Notes: generated from the letters alone by a model not told the origin. A DNA stretch of 6,258 bases from CAZAGD01 sp049699975 (GCA_049699975.1 JBNAWB010000203.1:1-6258); one strand, 5' to 3'; numbered from the stretch's first letter, positions 1 through 5,352 are shown. Program-made: numbers and translations.

Positions 1-57
1 TTACAGGCTTTATTATGGTAATCACTATTTATAAATTGTCAAGATTAATTTTTGCTA

Positions 58-77
58 ACCGTCGATCACTTTTGGAT
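58..77 (+). repeat. Left terminal inverted repeat of the IS
   Basis: The sequence ACCGTCGATCACTTTTGGAT is the exact reverse complement of positions 1646-1665, and identity stops on both sides of this 20-bp block. Such ends are the binding and cleavage sites for the transposase. Confidence 0.9.
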
Positions 78-90
78 CTGGGGTAAATCT

Positions 91-164
91 AATAATAATC
101 GTTGGTTATTATTTTCTTGCCAAAGAGCTTATTTTTTATTATTTTGTAGTATAAATACTACAAA
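91..164 (+). promoter_or_regulatory. Two AT-rich hairpins in the IS leader
   Basis: Between the left IS end and the first gene there are two back-to-back inverted repeats. The first (91-100 with 104-113) has a 10-bp stem including one G-U pair, a 3-nt loop, and a TTTT run immediately after it. The second (143-152 with 155-164) has perfect 10-bp arms (TTTGTAGTAT) around AA and ends 5 nt before the AGGAGG ribosome site. Inference: they could block translation or expression driven by transcription entering from outside the element, a device known for IS10 and IS50, or the second could be an operator. No clear promoter hexamer pair was identified with confidence. Confidence 0.5.
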
Positions 165-180
165 TAAAGGAGGAAGTATT

Positions 181-510
181 ATGTCCTTACTCCAAAAACT
201 AAGACAGAAACGGCAAGAGATATTAGCCCAAATTGCTCTTCTGGAAGAGATGCGTCGTGGTTCGGTAATCCGCCAGTTCCTGAAGGTTAAATTAAAGGGG
301 AAAAAGAAGCCTATTTTCTGTGGCCCTTATGCTCTTTTTACTTTTAAGAGGCAAGGTAAGACTGTAAGCCGTCGGCTGCATGACCTAAAGGAGATTAGGA
401 CTTTGGAGCAACAGGTGGAAAATTATCATCTTTTTCAGGAGCTTTGTCGGCGTTTAGTGGATATTGGGGAGGCCATCTGTGAGCTTAAAGGTAAGGAGGG
501 GCAAAGATGA
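181..510 (+). CDS. DUF6788-like accessory protein of the IS
   Basis: A 109-aa basic protein. The ATG at 181 is chosen because AGGAGG (170-175) lies 5 nt upstream; the in-frame TTG at 52 would start outside the element and cross the terminal repeat. Residues 1-25 form a predicted coiled coil (LLQKLRQKRQEILAQIALLE). A central part follows with RRGSV, GPYALFTFKRQGKTVSRRL and a second helical stretch from about residue 75 (LEQQVENYHLFQELCRRLVD). This layout matches the small DUF6788 proteins encoded just upstream of some transposases; their function is unknown and DNA or transposase binding is only a guess. Family members, as I recall, often have a Cys cluster before the GPY segment; here there is a KLKGKKKP stretch and a single Cys. 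The gene overlaps the transposase start by ATGA, which implies translational coupling. Confidence 0.75.
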   Translation: MSLLQKLRQKRQEILAQIALLEEMRRGSVIRQFLKVKLKGKKKPIFCGPYALFTFKRQGKTVSRRLHDLKEIRTLEQQVENYHLFQELCRRLVDIGEAICELKGKEGQR

Positions 511-1657
511 TCAGGAAAGAGAATCTTAAGGTATTGGGGGAGATTCTGGAACCTTTGCGGAAATCTCAAAGGGAGATCATCAAGTTGGTGGTGCAGGGAA
601 TTGCCTCTATGGCCCAGGCGGCCTCTATTGCTGTGGCTGCTTTCCTTAGCCAAGCTACAGGGAGTCAACTTTCCAGTTCCTTAACTCGTTTCTACCGCCT
701 CTTGCATAATCCCAGGCTAGACGATCTGCAAATAGCTCAGCAAATGCTCTCCTTCTTTGCTCAACTTCCAGGGCCTTTTCTTTTGGCTATCGATTGGACA
801 GAATGGCACCCACCACTAAGAATGCTCTTGTAAGAATGCTCTTGGCTTCTGTGATCCGGGGTGGCAGGGCAATTCCTGTCTATGCTGCCGTCTTTAACAA
901 AAAGAAAATCCAACGCTCCCAAAACACCTGGGAGAACAACTTTCTCCGTCTCCTCTTTCTCCTTCTCAAAGAATGCCAAGGGCAAGCTTGTTTGCTGGCT
1001 GATCGTGGCTTCCGCCGGGTCAGGTATCTCCAAATACTCTTAGACCAGAAAGACCATACTTTTTTAGTGCGAATCTCAGACCAGATTACAGTGGAATTTA
1101 AGAAGAAAAAGTGCCTCCTCAAAAATTGCGGTTTACAACCAGGGCGAGCCATAGACCTAGGCCCCGTGCTCCTCCGCCAAGATGGAGCAGTTACCGTAAG
1201 AGTCATCGGCATCTGGGCTAAAGGACAGAAAGAACCCTGGTGGCTGGCTACCAACCGGGATGATTCCCTTCCCCAACTGGCTGCCCTCTATGACCGGCGC
1301 ATGGCCATCGAAGAACAAATCCGAGACACCAAAGGCGCTCGCTTTGGATTAAAACTAGTCTGGACTCAAATCCAAACCCCAGAAGCCTTAGCCCGCTTCA
1401 CCATCCTCATCGGCCTAGCTATCCTTCTCCTCACCGCCATCGGCCACGCCATCGCTATGCGTCATCCTAACGTCCTCCTCACTTCCCAAAAGAAAGGACC
1501 CCGCCTCTCCTTCCTCACCATCGGCCTCCTCTTCTTCCAATCATTCCTAGCCAATAACTGCCTATCCCTAAACCTCCTTAAACAACATATCCCACCTCCA
1601 ACCCTCCGCTCCTTCCCATGGCTGGAAAACACTGAAGAAAGGAAAATCCAAAAGTGA
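507..1657 (+). pseudogene. IS4-family DDE transposase, frameshifted by a 14-bp duplication
   Basis: The gene starts at ATG 507, with GGAGG at 495-499 as ribosome site and ATGA overlap with the upstream gene. The first frame gives 108 aa and stops at TAA 831-833. The rest continues in the -1 frame (845-1657). Deleting one copy of the tandem repeat at 817-844 gives one 378-aa protein. In that protein an N-terminal helical region leads to D96 (LLAIDWTEW), D161 (LLADRGFRR), a roughly 100-residue insertion domain, and E264 in YDRRMAIEEQIRDTK, which fits the IS4 Y-R-E-K signature exactly. A hydrophobic helix (ILIGLAILLLTAIGHAI) follows, as is usual for the family. The 108-aa fragment has only the first Asp, so neither piece can be catalytic alone. 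No slippery heptamer is visible, so programmed frameshifting is unlikely, though a -1 shift would formally join the parts with five extra residues. Confidence 0.9.
817..844 (+). repeat. Perfect 14-bp tandem duplication inside the transposase gene
   Basis: TAAGAATGCTCTTG occurs twice with no gap (817-830 and 831-844). Fourteen is not a multiple of three, so the second copy shifts the frame, and its own first three bases form the stop codon. Without it the protein reads WHPPLRMLLASVIRGG continuously. Confidence 0.95.
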
Positions 1658-1665
1658 TCGACGGT
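1646..1665 (-). repeat. Right terminal inverted repeat of the IS
   Basis: This is a perfect 20-bp inverted match to 58-77. The TGA stop codon of the transposase frame (1655-1657) lies inside this repeat, so coding sequence runs right up to the element's end, with 8 bp of repeat left after the stop. Confidence 0.9.
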
Positions 1666-1680
1666 CAGTTAGAAAATATA

Positions 1681-1709
1681 TTGACTTTGCTATAAATATT
1701 GAGTATTTT
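1681..1709 (+). promoter_or_regulatory. Sigma70-type promoter of tRNA-Gln
   Basis: TTGACT (1681-1686) and TATTTT (1704-1709) are separated by 17 bp, giving transcription from about 1716, some 8 nt before the tRNA. The -35 box begins 15 bp after the right end of the IS, so the promoter core is intact but any upstream activating sequence has been replaced by the element. Confidence 0.7.
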
Positions 1710-1723
1710 ATTTTTAAAGTTTC

Positions 1724-1797
1724 TGGGGGATCGTTCAACGGTAGGACAACGGACTCTGACTCCGTGAATCAAGGTTCGAATCCTTGTCCCCCAGCCA
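1724..1797 (+). tRNA. tRNA-Gln (anticodon CUG)
   Basis: The full cloverleaf folds. The 7-bp acceptor stem is TGGGGGA (1724-1730) with TCCCCCA (1787-1793), followed by G73 and an encoded CCA (1795-1797). The D stem is GTTC/GGAC (1733-1736, 1744-1747). The anticodon stem is ACGGA/TCCGT around loop CTCTGAC, with anticodon CTG at 1756-1758. The T arm is CAAGG/CCTTG around TTCGAAT. It reads CAG codons. It shows the features known to be recognised by GlnRS in E. coli: a weak U1-A72 pair, G2-C71, G3-C70, G10, G73 and the CUG anticodon. No clear hairpin-plus-T-run terminator follows. Confidence 0.97.
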
Positions 1798-1897
1798 TTT
1801 TCATATGGGGCGTAAATTAAAGCAGATCAGATATTTTATTTAATTTTAATTACCGCTTAATTTTATTACTCGGAGCGATTAAATATTTACCCTTCTT

Positions 1898-2004
1898 CCC
1901 CTCACCCTACCCTCTCCCCTTTGGGGAGAGGAGAATATGGAAAGCCGTCTCCCCAGGCGTGGGGAGAGGGTTAGGTCGGAATCGACTCGTACCGAGGTGA
2001 GGGG
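1898..2004. repeat. CCCTCACC-type palindromic repeat with two hairpins and a 20-nt interruption
   Basis: The outer arms CCCCTCACC (1898-1906) and GGTGAGGGG (1996-2004) pair. Inside lie two strong hairpins: CCTCTCCCC-TTT-GGGGAGAGG (1911-1931) and TCTCCCCA-GGCG-TGGGGAGA (1948-1967). The left block 1907-1919 can also pair with 1961-1974 to form a longer outer stem. The right arm differs from the left by about 20 extra bases (1976-1995), which recur in inverted form near 2330. It resembles the CCCTCACCCTAACCCTCTCCC intergenic repeats I have seen in many bacterial genomes; that similarity is from memory and not searched. Confidence 0.75.
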
Positions 2005-2339
2005 TTAAGAACAGCAGATGTCATTTATTTAATGCTCTCATTAATAATTACCGCCGGCAGGCCAAAATAAGACTATCTTCAAGAGGCTTTTTAAGGTGAG
2101 CCGGAATTTCTATAAATTTTAAAACCACTTTTTTGCTTCTTAAACCTCTTCCTTCCAGGTAATGCCTCATTTTTAAGTTATTATAAGCATCTCCGCGAAC
2201 AAGGTCTATGTTTTTATTTTTGGCTCTTCTCCAATTTAGTTGCTAAAATTTGTCGAAAAATTTAATGCCCAATTCAAAAGGAGCTGAAATTTATATTACT
2301 TCATGAATATCGCCCCTTACTTCGGTACGAGTCGCTTCC
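1978..2339. repeat. Imperfect inverted-repeat pair bounding about 310 bp
   Basis: Positions 1978-2004 and 2313-2339 match in inverted orientation at 24 of 27 bases. The core TCGGTACGAGTCG is identical, and the mismatches are two C/T transitions and one A/C. Similarity continues weakly for a few bases beyond. Read as coding sequence, both copies give a T-R-T-E-V-R-G peptide (plus strand for the left copy, minus for the right). They could be the decayed ends of a small transposable element of about 370 bp, or two opposite copies of a fragment of one gene. The interior contains the minus-strand relic frame described separately. Confidence 0.55.
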
Positions 2340-2449
2340 AACTTTCTTGCCTGGTCGAGTTTTAGCCACTCTCTCCGTTGAGACGGTGTCGCACCCTTTT
2401 TCTGGTCATGGCGAGCGACTCCGCACTTGCTGCGGGGGAGCGTGGCCAT
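2048..2449 (-). pseudogene. Possible decayed gene, one frame with two internal stops
   Basis: One minus-strand frame runs through 134 codons with only two in-frame stops before its end, TAA at 2291-2293 and TAG at 2243-2245. The pieces look protein-like rather than random: REWLKLDQARKLEATRTEV, then APFELGIKFFDKF, then NIDLVRGDAYNNLKMRHYLE followed by GLRSKKVVLKFIEIPAHLKK and an ending in LACRR. The ATG at 2447-2449 lies in the arm of a dispersed palindrome and is unlikely to be the original start. The RGDAY...YLE.RGL stretch faintly recalls the region around the second catalytic Asp of some transposases, but I do not recognise the family. It could also be chance in a repeat-rich region. Confidence 0.3.
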
Positions 2450-2507
2450 CTCTTTAATTTCAAGGTATTACGAGATCGCCACGGTCGCTACGCTCCATCG
2501 CGATGAC
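2405..2507. repeat. GTCAT-type dispersed palindrome
   Basis: The left arm (2405-2452) begins GTCATGGCGAGCGAC and ends AGCGTGGCCATCTC. The reverse complement of the right arm (2472-2507) begins GTCATCGCGATGGAGCG and ends GTGGCGATCTC. The arms therefore pair over most of their length around a 19-nt AT-rich centre, with an extra GC-rich block (2420-2439) in the left arm. It resembles the GTCATTGCGAG...GCAATCTC intergenic repeats common in diverse bacteria (recalled, not searched). It lies about 140 bp past the end of glnS and might fold in that transcript, but it has no T-run, so I do not call it a terminator. Confidence 0.7.
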
Positions 2508-2646
2508 ATTATGACAGAGTCTTGTTGGAGTGAGGACTTGCGGTGTGAAGATGATCCTATTTTTTAGCTAAATTCTGGGCGACTTCGGTGGCTATTTTTA
2601 AATAAATTTTTCTTTGTGTTTTTAGCGTGCTGAGCGGTGCAATATA
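2508..2646. other. Spacer after glnS, open in the glnS frame
   Basis: No gene or terminator is recognised here. On the minus strand the frame of glnS stays open for 29 further codons after its TAA stop and ends at TAG 2557-2559. It reads YIAPLSTLKTQRKIYLKI and then ATEVAQNLAKK, a lysine-rich, helix-like tail. It has no ATG start and no ribosome site. It may be a lost C-terminal extension of glnS or chance. Confidence 0.3.
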
Positions 2647-4335
2647 TTATTTCTTTTCTTTCGCCCCTATTTTGGCCCAAGAATCTTTGAGGGTGACGGT
2701 GCGATTAAAAACTAAATTCCTCGGCGCGGAATCTACCGGATCAATACAAAAATATCCCACCCTTTCAAATTGATATGGCTCTCCTGCTACGGCATCAGCT
2801 AAACTTGGTTCTACAAACCCTTTTAAAGTTACCAATGATTGCGGATTTAAATATTTTATAAAATCCTCTTCCCCTGCTGGATCGGGAATCAGGAATAAGC
2901 GATCATAAAGGCGTATCTCCGCCGGCACAGCATGAGCCGCCGATACCCAGTGGATTATGCCTTCAACTTTACGGCCATCTCTGGGCGGTCCATCTTTAGT
3001 TTCGGGATCATAAGCACAATGAATCTCTTTTATCTCCCCAGTCTGCTCATCTTTAACAAAATCTGTGCATTTTATGATGTAAGCATAGCGCAAACGCACT
3101 TCTTTACCGGGAGCGAGGCGATAATATTTCTTGGGTGGTTTTTCGAGAAAATCATCTTGTTCAATATAAAGCTCCCGGGAAAAAGGAACTTTCCGCGTGC
3201 CCATCTCGGGCTTTTGCGGATGATTGGGACAGATTAAATCTTCTACTTGATTCTTGGGGTAATTATCGATGATGAGCTTAAGAGGACGGAGCACGCCCAT
3301 GGCGCGGGGAGCCTTTTCATTTAGATCATCGCGGACACAATGTTCGAGTAAGCCGATATCTACCAAACTTTCATTTTTGGCCACGCCGATACGCTCACAG
3401 AAGTTGCGGATAGCTTGGGGCGTATATCCTCTTCGGCGCATTCCGGCTATAGTGGGAAGGCGAGGATCGTCCCAGCCGGAGACATAACCTTTTTCCACCA
3501 ATTCGATTAAACGGCGTTTACTCAGGATAGTGTAACTAAGGTTGAGGCGGGCAAATTCGATCTGTTGGGGGTGCCACTCCACTGCCAATTCATCAAGAAT
3601 CCAATCATAAAGGGCCCGATTATTCTCAAACTCCAGGGTGCAGATGGAATGGGTGATGCGCTCAATTGAATCAGAAAGACAATGGGCAAAATCGTACATG
3701 GGATAAATTACCCATTTATTACCTGTGCGGTAATGAGGCTCCCGTTTGATCCGATATAAGACCGGATCCCGCATCACCATATTGGGAGAAGCCATATCTA
3801 TTTTAGCCCTGAGTACATGAGCTCCATCCGGAAACTCACCAGCGCGCATGCGGGCAAATAAGTCCAGATTCTCTTCGATTGTCCGTTTGCGGTAAGGGCT
3901 TTCTTTTCCTGGTTGGGTTAAAGTGCCCCGATATTCCCTAATCTCTTCTGGACTTAAACTACATACATAAGCTTTTCCTTTTTTGATCAATTGCACCGCA
4001 TATTGATAAAGCTGCTCATAATAGTCGGAGGCAAAAAACAAGCGATCTTGCCAATCAAATCCCAGCCATTTTACATCTCTGATTATGGCTTCTACATACT
4101 CCTGACTTTCCCCGCTGGGGTCTGTATCATCCATGCGCAGGTTACAAGTTCCTCCATACTCTTCAGCTAGGCCAAAATTAAGGCAGATGGATTTAGCATG
4201 ACCAATATGTAAATAGCCGTTTGGCTCTGGAGGAAAGCGCGTTGCTACGCGGCCACCATATTTGTTATGGCGCAAATCTTCGTCTATGATCTCGCGAATA
4301 AAATCCTTGCCCGGAAGACTTTCTCCTTCTTTCAT
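2647..4335 (-). CDS. glnS: Glutaminyl-tRNA synthetase
   Basis: A 562-aa class I aminoacyl-tRNA synthetase that charges tRNA-Gln with glutamine in the cytoplasm using ATP. The catalytic Rossmann fold shows PPEPNGYLHIGH (35-46, the HIGH signature), NLRMDDTDP (65-73) and YPMYDFAHCLSD (211-222), with the KMSKS-type loop as ILSKR (270-274). The C-terminal beta-barrel anticodon-binding domains follow from about residue 345, including VRLRYAYIIKC and EGIIHWVSA. Length is close to the E. coli enzyme (554 aa). ILSKR and PEPNGYLHIGH point to GlnRS rather than the related GluRS. The ATG at 4335 has AAAAGGA upstream at a 6-nt distance. A tRNA-Gln(CUG) with matching identity elements lies about 850 bp downstream on the other strand. 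The 5' leader shows no T-box element. Presence of GlnRS suggests direct charging rather than sole use of the GatCAB amidation route. Confidence 0.98.
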   Translation of the reverse strand: MKEGESLPGKDFIREIIDEDLRHNKYGGRVATRFPPEPNGYLHIGHAKSICLNFGLAEEYGGTCNLRMDDTDPSGESQEYVEAIIRDVKWLGFDWQDRLFFASDYYEQLYQYAVQLIKKGKAYVCSLSPEEIREYRGTLTQPGKESPYRKRTIEENLDLFARMRAGEFPDGAHVLRAKIDMASPNMVMRDPVLYRIKREPHYRTGNKWVIYPMYDFAHCLSDSIERITHSICTLEFENNRALYDWILDELAVEWHPQQIEFARLNLSYTILSKRRLIELVEKGYVSGWDDPRLPTIAGMRRRGYTPQAIRNFCERIGVAKNESLVDIGLLEHCVRDDLNEKAPRAMGVLRPLKLIIDNYPKNQVEDLICPNHPQKPEMGTRKVPFSRELYIEQDDFLEKPPKKYYRLAPGKEVRLRYAYIIKCTDFVKDEQTGEIKEIHCAYDPETKDGPPRDGRKVEGIIHWVSAAHAVPAEIRLYDRLFLIPDPAGEEDFIKYLNPQSLVTLKGFVEPSLADAVAGEPYQFERVGYFCIDPVDSAPRNLVFNRTVTLKDSWAKIGAKEKK

Positions 4336-4409
4336 AAAAATCCTTTTAAGAAAAATTTATTTTGCTTTTTTTTTAATTTCTTCCAAGTAAGAAATAGTCC
4401 GCTTTTTCC

Positions 4410-4450
4410 TCTCCTCAAGGAGACAGGGTCATTATTAATAATTGGCCAAT
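4410..4450. promoter_or_regulatory. Cluster of short palindromes in the glnS leader
   Basis: Three adjacent palindromes lie 75-115 bp upstream of the glnS start: TCTCCTCAAGGAGA (4410-4423, 6-bp arms), ATTATTAATAAT (4431-4442) and ATTGGCCAAT (4441-4450). They could be operator sites or leader hairpins. On the minus strand no confident -35/-10 pair was found; TTGGAA with an AT-rich hexamer 17-18 bp on is only a weak candidate. A second sequence similar to the first palindrome, CCTCAAGAGG, lies at 4522-4531. Confidence 0.35.
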
Positions 4451-4462
4451 CTTGGATGAAAA

Positions 4463-4488
4463 GGCCAGAGGCAGGCCTGCCTCTGGCC
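4463..4488 (-). terminator. Perfect 26-bp palindrome between LUD gene and glnS, terminator-like
   Basis: GGCCAGAGGCAGG (4463-4475) is followed without any spacer by its exact reverse complement (4476-4488). On the minus strand, the direction of the LUD gene, the hairpin is followed by TTTTC, so it could stop transcription about 78-100 bp after the LUD stop codon. The U-run is short. The same half-sequence recurs with one change at the right edge of the window, so it is more likely a member of a dispersed palindrome family that may also act as a terminator. Confidence 0.5.
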
Positions 4489-4565
4489 TGCCTCCAACTC
4501 TTTCCTGCAATTGCGACATAGCCTCAAGAGGAGAAGAAAAACACTAAAGAGTAACCCAGATAGAT

Positions 4566-5207
4566 TCACAATCCCAAAATTTCGCCTACGATAAAAACAG
4601 AGATGTCGGTTCTCCTCGGCTTTTTAGCTAAAATTACATAGGCGTTGCAAATTCTTTCTGGAGAAGCACAATCCGAGCATTGTCCTGTTTGAGCGCAGGG
4701 AGTCTTATAACCTAAGCGTTTGGCATTCATAGGCGCAGTTACTTCTTGAACCTTGCGCTGCGCCTCAGCTACATCTTTAACGATCTTATTGGCGCCGCAA
4801 ACTAAAATTACTTTTTTCGGGCCAAAAATCATAGCCCCGACTCTATTCCCGGTAGCATCTATGTTGAAAAGTTTCCCATCTTCAGTTATGGCATTGCTGC
4901 TGGTCAAGAAAAAATCGGCCAAAAAGATTTCCCGCCGGATCTTCTCGGCTTCTTCGGCGGAGAGTCCTTTGGCAAAAGGATTTAAGAATTTTATCGGTCG
5001 CCTCTGGGCTTCTTCGATGAAGCCGATCTGGTTCAAGGTAAGCGAGCCCCCATAACCTACGGTGGCCCCCTCGGGTATCATCTTCCAGATTTCTTCTACG
5101 GCCTCCGCAGCTTTACTAAAGAAGCGCGCATCGAAGTTATTCTTTTTGAGGGCGTTGATCGCCCTTTCTACCTGCATTTGCTGATACCATTCATGAAATT
5201 TAGTCAT
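4566..5207 (-). CDS. LUD-domain (LutC/YkgG-like) protein with Cys cluster
   Basis: A 213-aa cytoplasmic protein. The ATG at 5207 is preferred because AAAGGAGGA sits 7 nt upstream; the in-frame TTG at 5213 would leave only 1 nt of spacing. LUD-fold features are PEGATVGYGGSLTL (45-58), LTSSNAITEDGKL (101-113) and NIDATGNRVGAMIFGPKKV (115-133). Near the C-terminus a four-Cys motif, C171-x5-C177-x2-C180-x6-C187 (CAQTGQC, CASPERIC), could bind metal or an iron-sulfur cluster. The arrangement matches stand-alone LUD proteins formerly grouped as DUF1121, annotated as lactate-utilisation proteins by similarity to LutC. The lutA and lutB partners are not in this window, so a role in lactate oxidation is not supported by context and its substrate is unknown. 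It is flanked on both sides by inverted repeats, suggesting an independent transcript. Confidence 0.88.
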   Translation of the reverse strand: MTKFHEWYQQMQVERAINALKKNNFDARFFSKAAEAVEEIWKMIPEGATVGYGGSLTLNQIGFIEEAQRRPIKFLNPFAKGLSAEEAEKIRREIFLADFFLTSSNAITEDGKLFNIDATGNRVGAMIFGPKKVILVCGANKIVKDVAEAQRKVQEVTAPMNAKRLGYKTPCAQTGQCSDCASPERICNAYVILAKKPRRTDISVFIVGEILGL

Positions 5208-5227
5208 CCCCAAATCCTCCTTTTTTA

Positions 5228-5348
5228 TTAGCCACAGAGCTCACAGAGAACACGGAGAATATTTAAAAAATTAATATTTTAACTCAAAAATTCTTTTCGC
5301 CTTTTTTAATATTAATTTCTCTGCGCCCTCTGTGCCCTCTATGGCTTA
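5228..5348. repeat. Inverted CACAGAG repeat with 9-bp periodicity
   Basis: The left arm has three heptads spaced exactly 9 bp apart: CACAGAG (5233), CACAGAG (5242) and CACGGAG (5251). The right arm has the complement with the same period: CTCTGCG (5319), CTCTGTG (5328) and CTCTATG (5337). The outer TTA-GCC/GGCTTAA ends and inner TTAATATT/AATATTAA segments also pair. The structure fills the gap between the SDR stop and the LUD ribosome site. Similar CACAGAG repeats are, as I recall, widespread between genes in several anaerobic bacterial lineages. It may form a long cruciform or RNA stem at the end of the SDR transcript; no T-run follows on either side. Confidence 0.8.
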
Positions 5349-5352
5349 AAAA

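Larger units (their letters stand above)
58..1665 (+). mobile_element. IS4-like insertion sequence, complete ends, transposase frameshifted
   Basis: The element is 1,608 bp and is bounded by perfect 20-bp terminal inverted repeats. It holds a DUF6788-like accessory gene and a DDE transposase gene with the IS4-family Y-(2)-R-(3)-E-(6)-K signature. Its length fits the IS4 family as I know it. I see no convincing target-site duplication: the 8 bases to the left (ttttgcta) and right (cagttaga) differ, so the insertion may be old, may have rearranged, or the true ends may differ by a few bases. The transposase is interrupted by a 14-bp tandem duplication, so this copy probably moves only if a sister copy supplies enzyme. 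It sits directly upstream of the tRNA-Gln promoter without disrupting it. The subgroup within IS4 is not assigned. Confidence 0.88.

Noticed and set aside
52..180. N-terminal extension of the 181-510 gene from a TTG at 52
   Set aside because: It starts outside the IS and reads through the terminal repeat and both leader hairpins. The ATG at 181 has a strong ribosome site.
790..850. Programmed ribosomal frameshift in the transposase
   Set aside because: No slippery heptamer or downstream stem is evident, and the 14-bp duplication fully explains the frame change.
48..1675. Target-site duplication around the IS
   Set aside because: The flanks ttttgcta and cagttaga do not match; only a loose G-T/C-T-A similarity exists.
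1898..2507. CRISPR array in the repeat-rich gap
   Set aside because: The repeats are palindromes of different families with no regular direct-repeat/spacer pattern and no cas genes nearby.
4267..4521. Plus-strand 84-aa open frame over the glnS start
   Set aside because: It overlaps the glnS N-terminus, has no ribosome site and runs through palindromes; it is a shadow frame.
4336..4565. T-box or other riboswitch leader for glnS
   Set aside because: No T-box consensus or specifier-loop layout is visible; only short palindromes are present.
5208..5213. TTG start adding two residues to the LUD protein
   Set aside because: It is only 1 nt from the GGAGGA ribosome site; ATG 5207 is correctly spaced.
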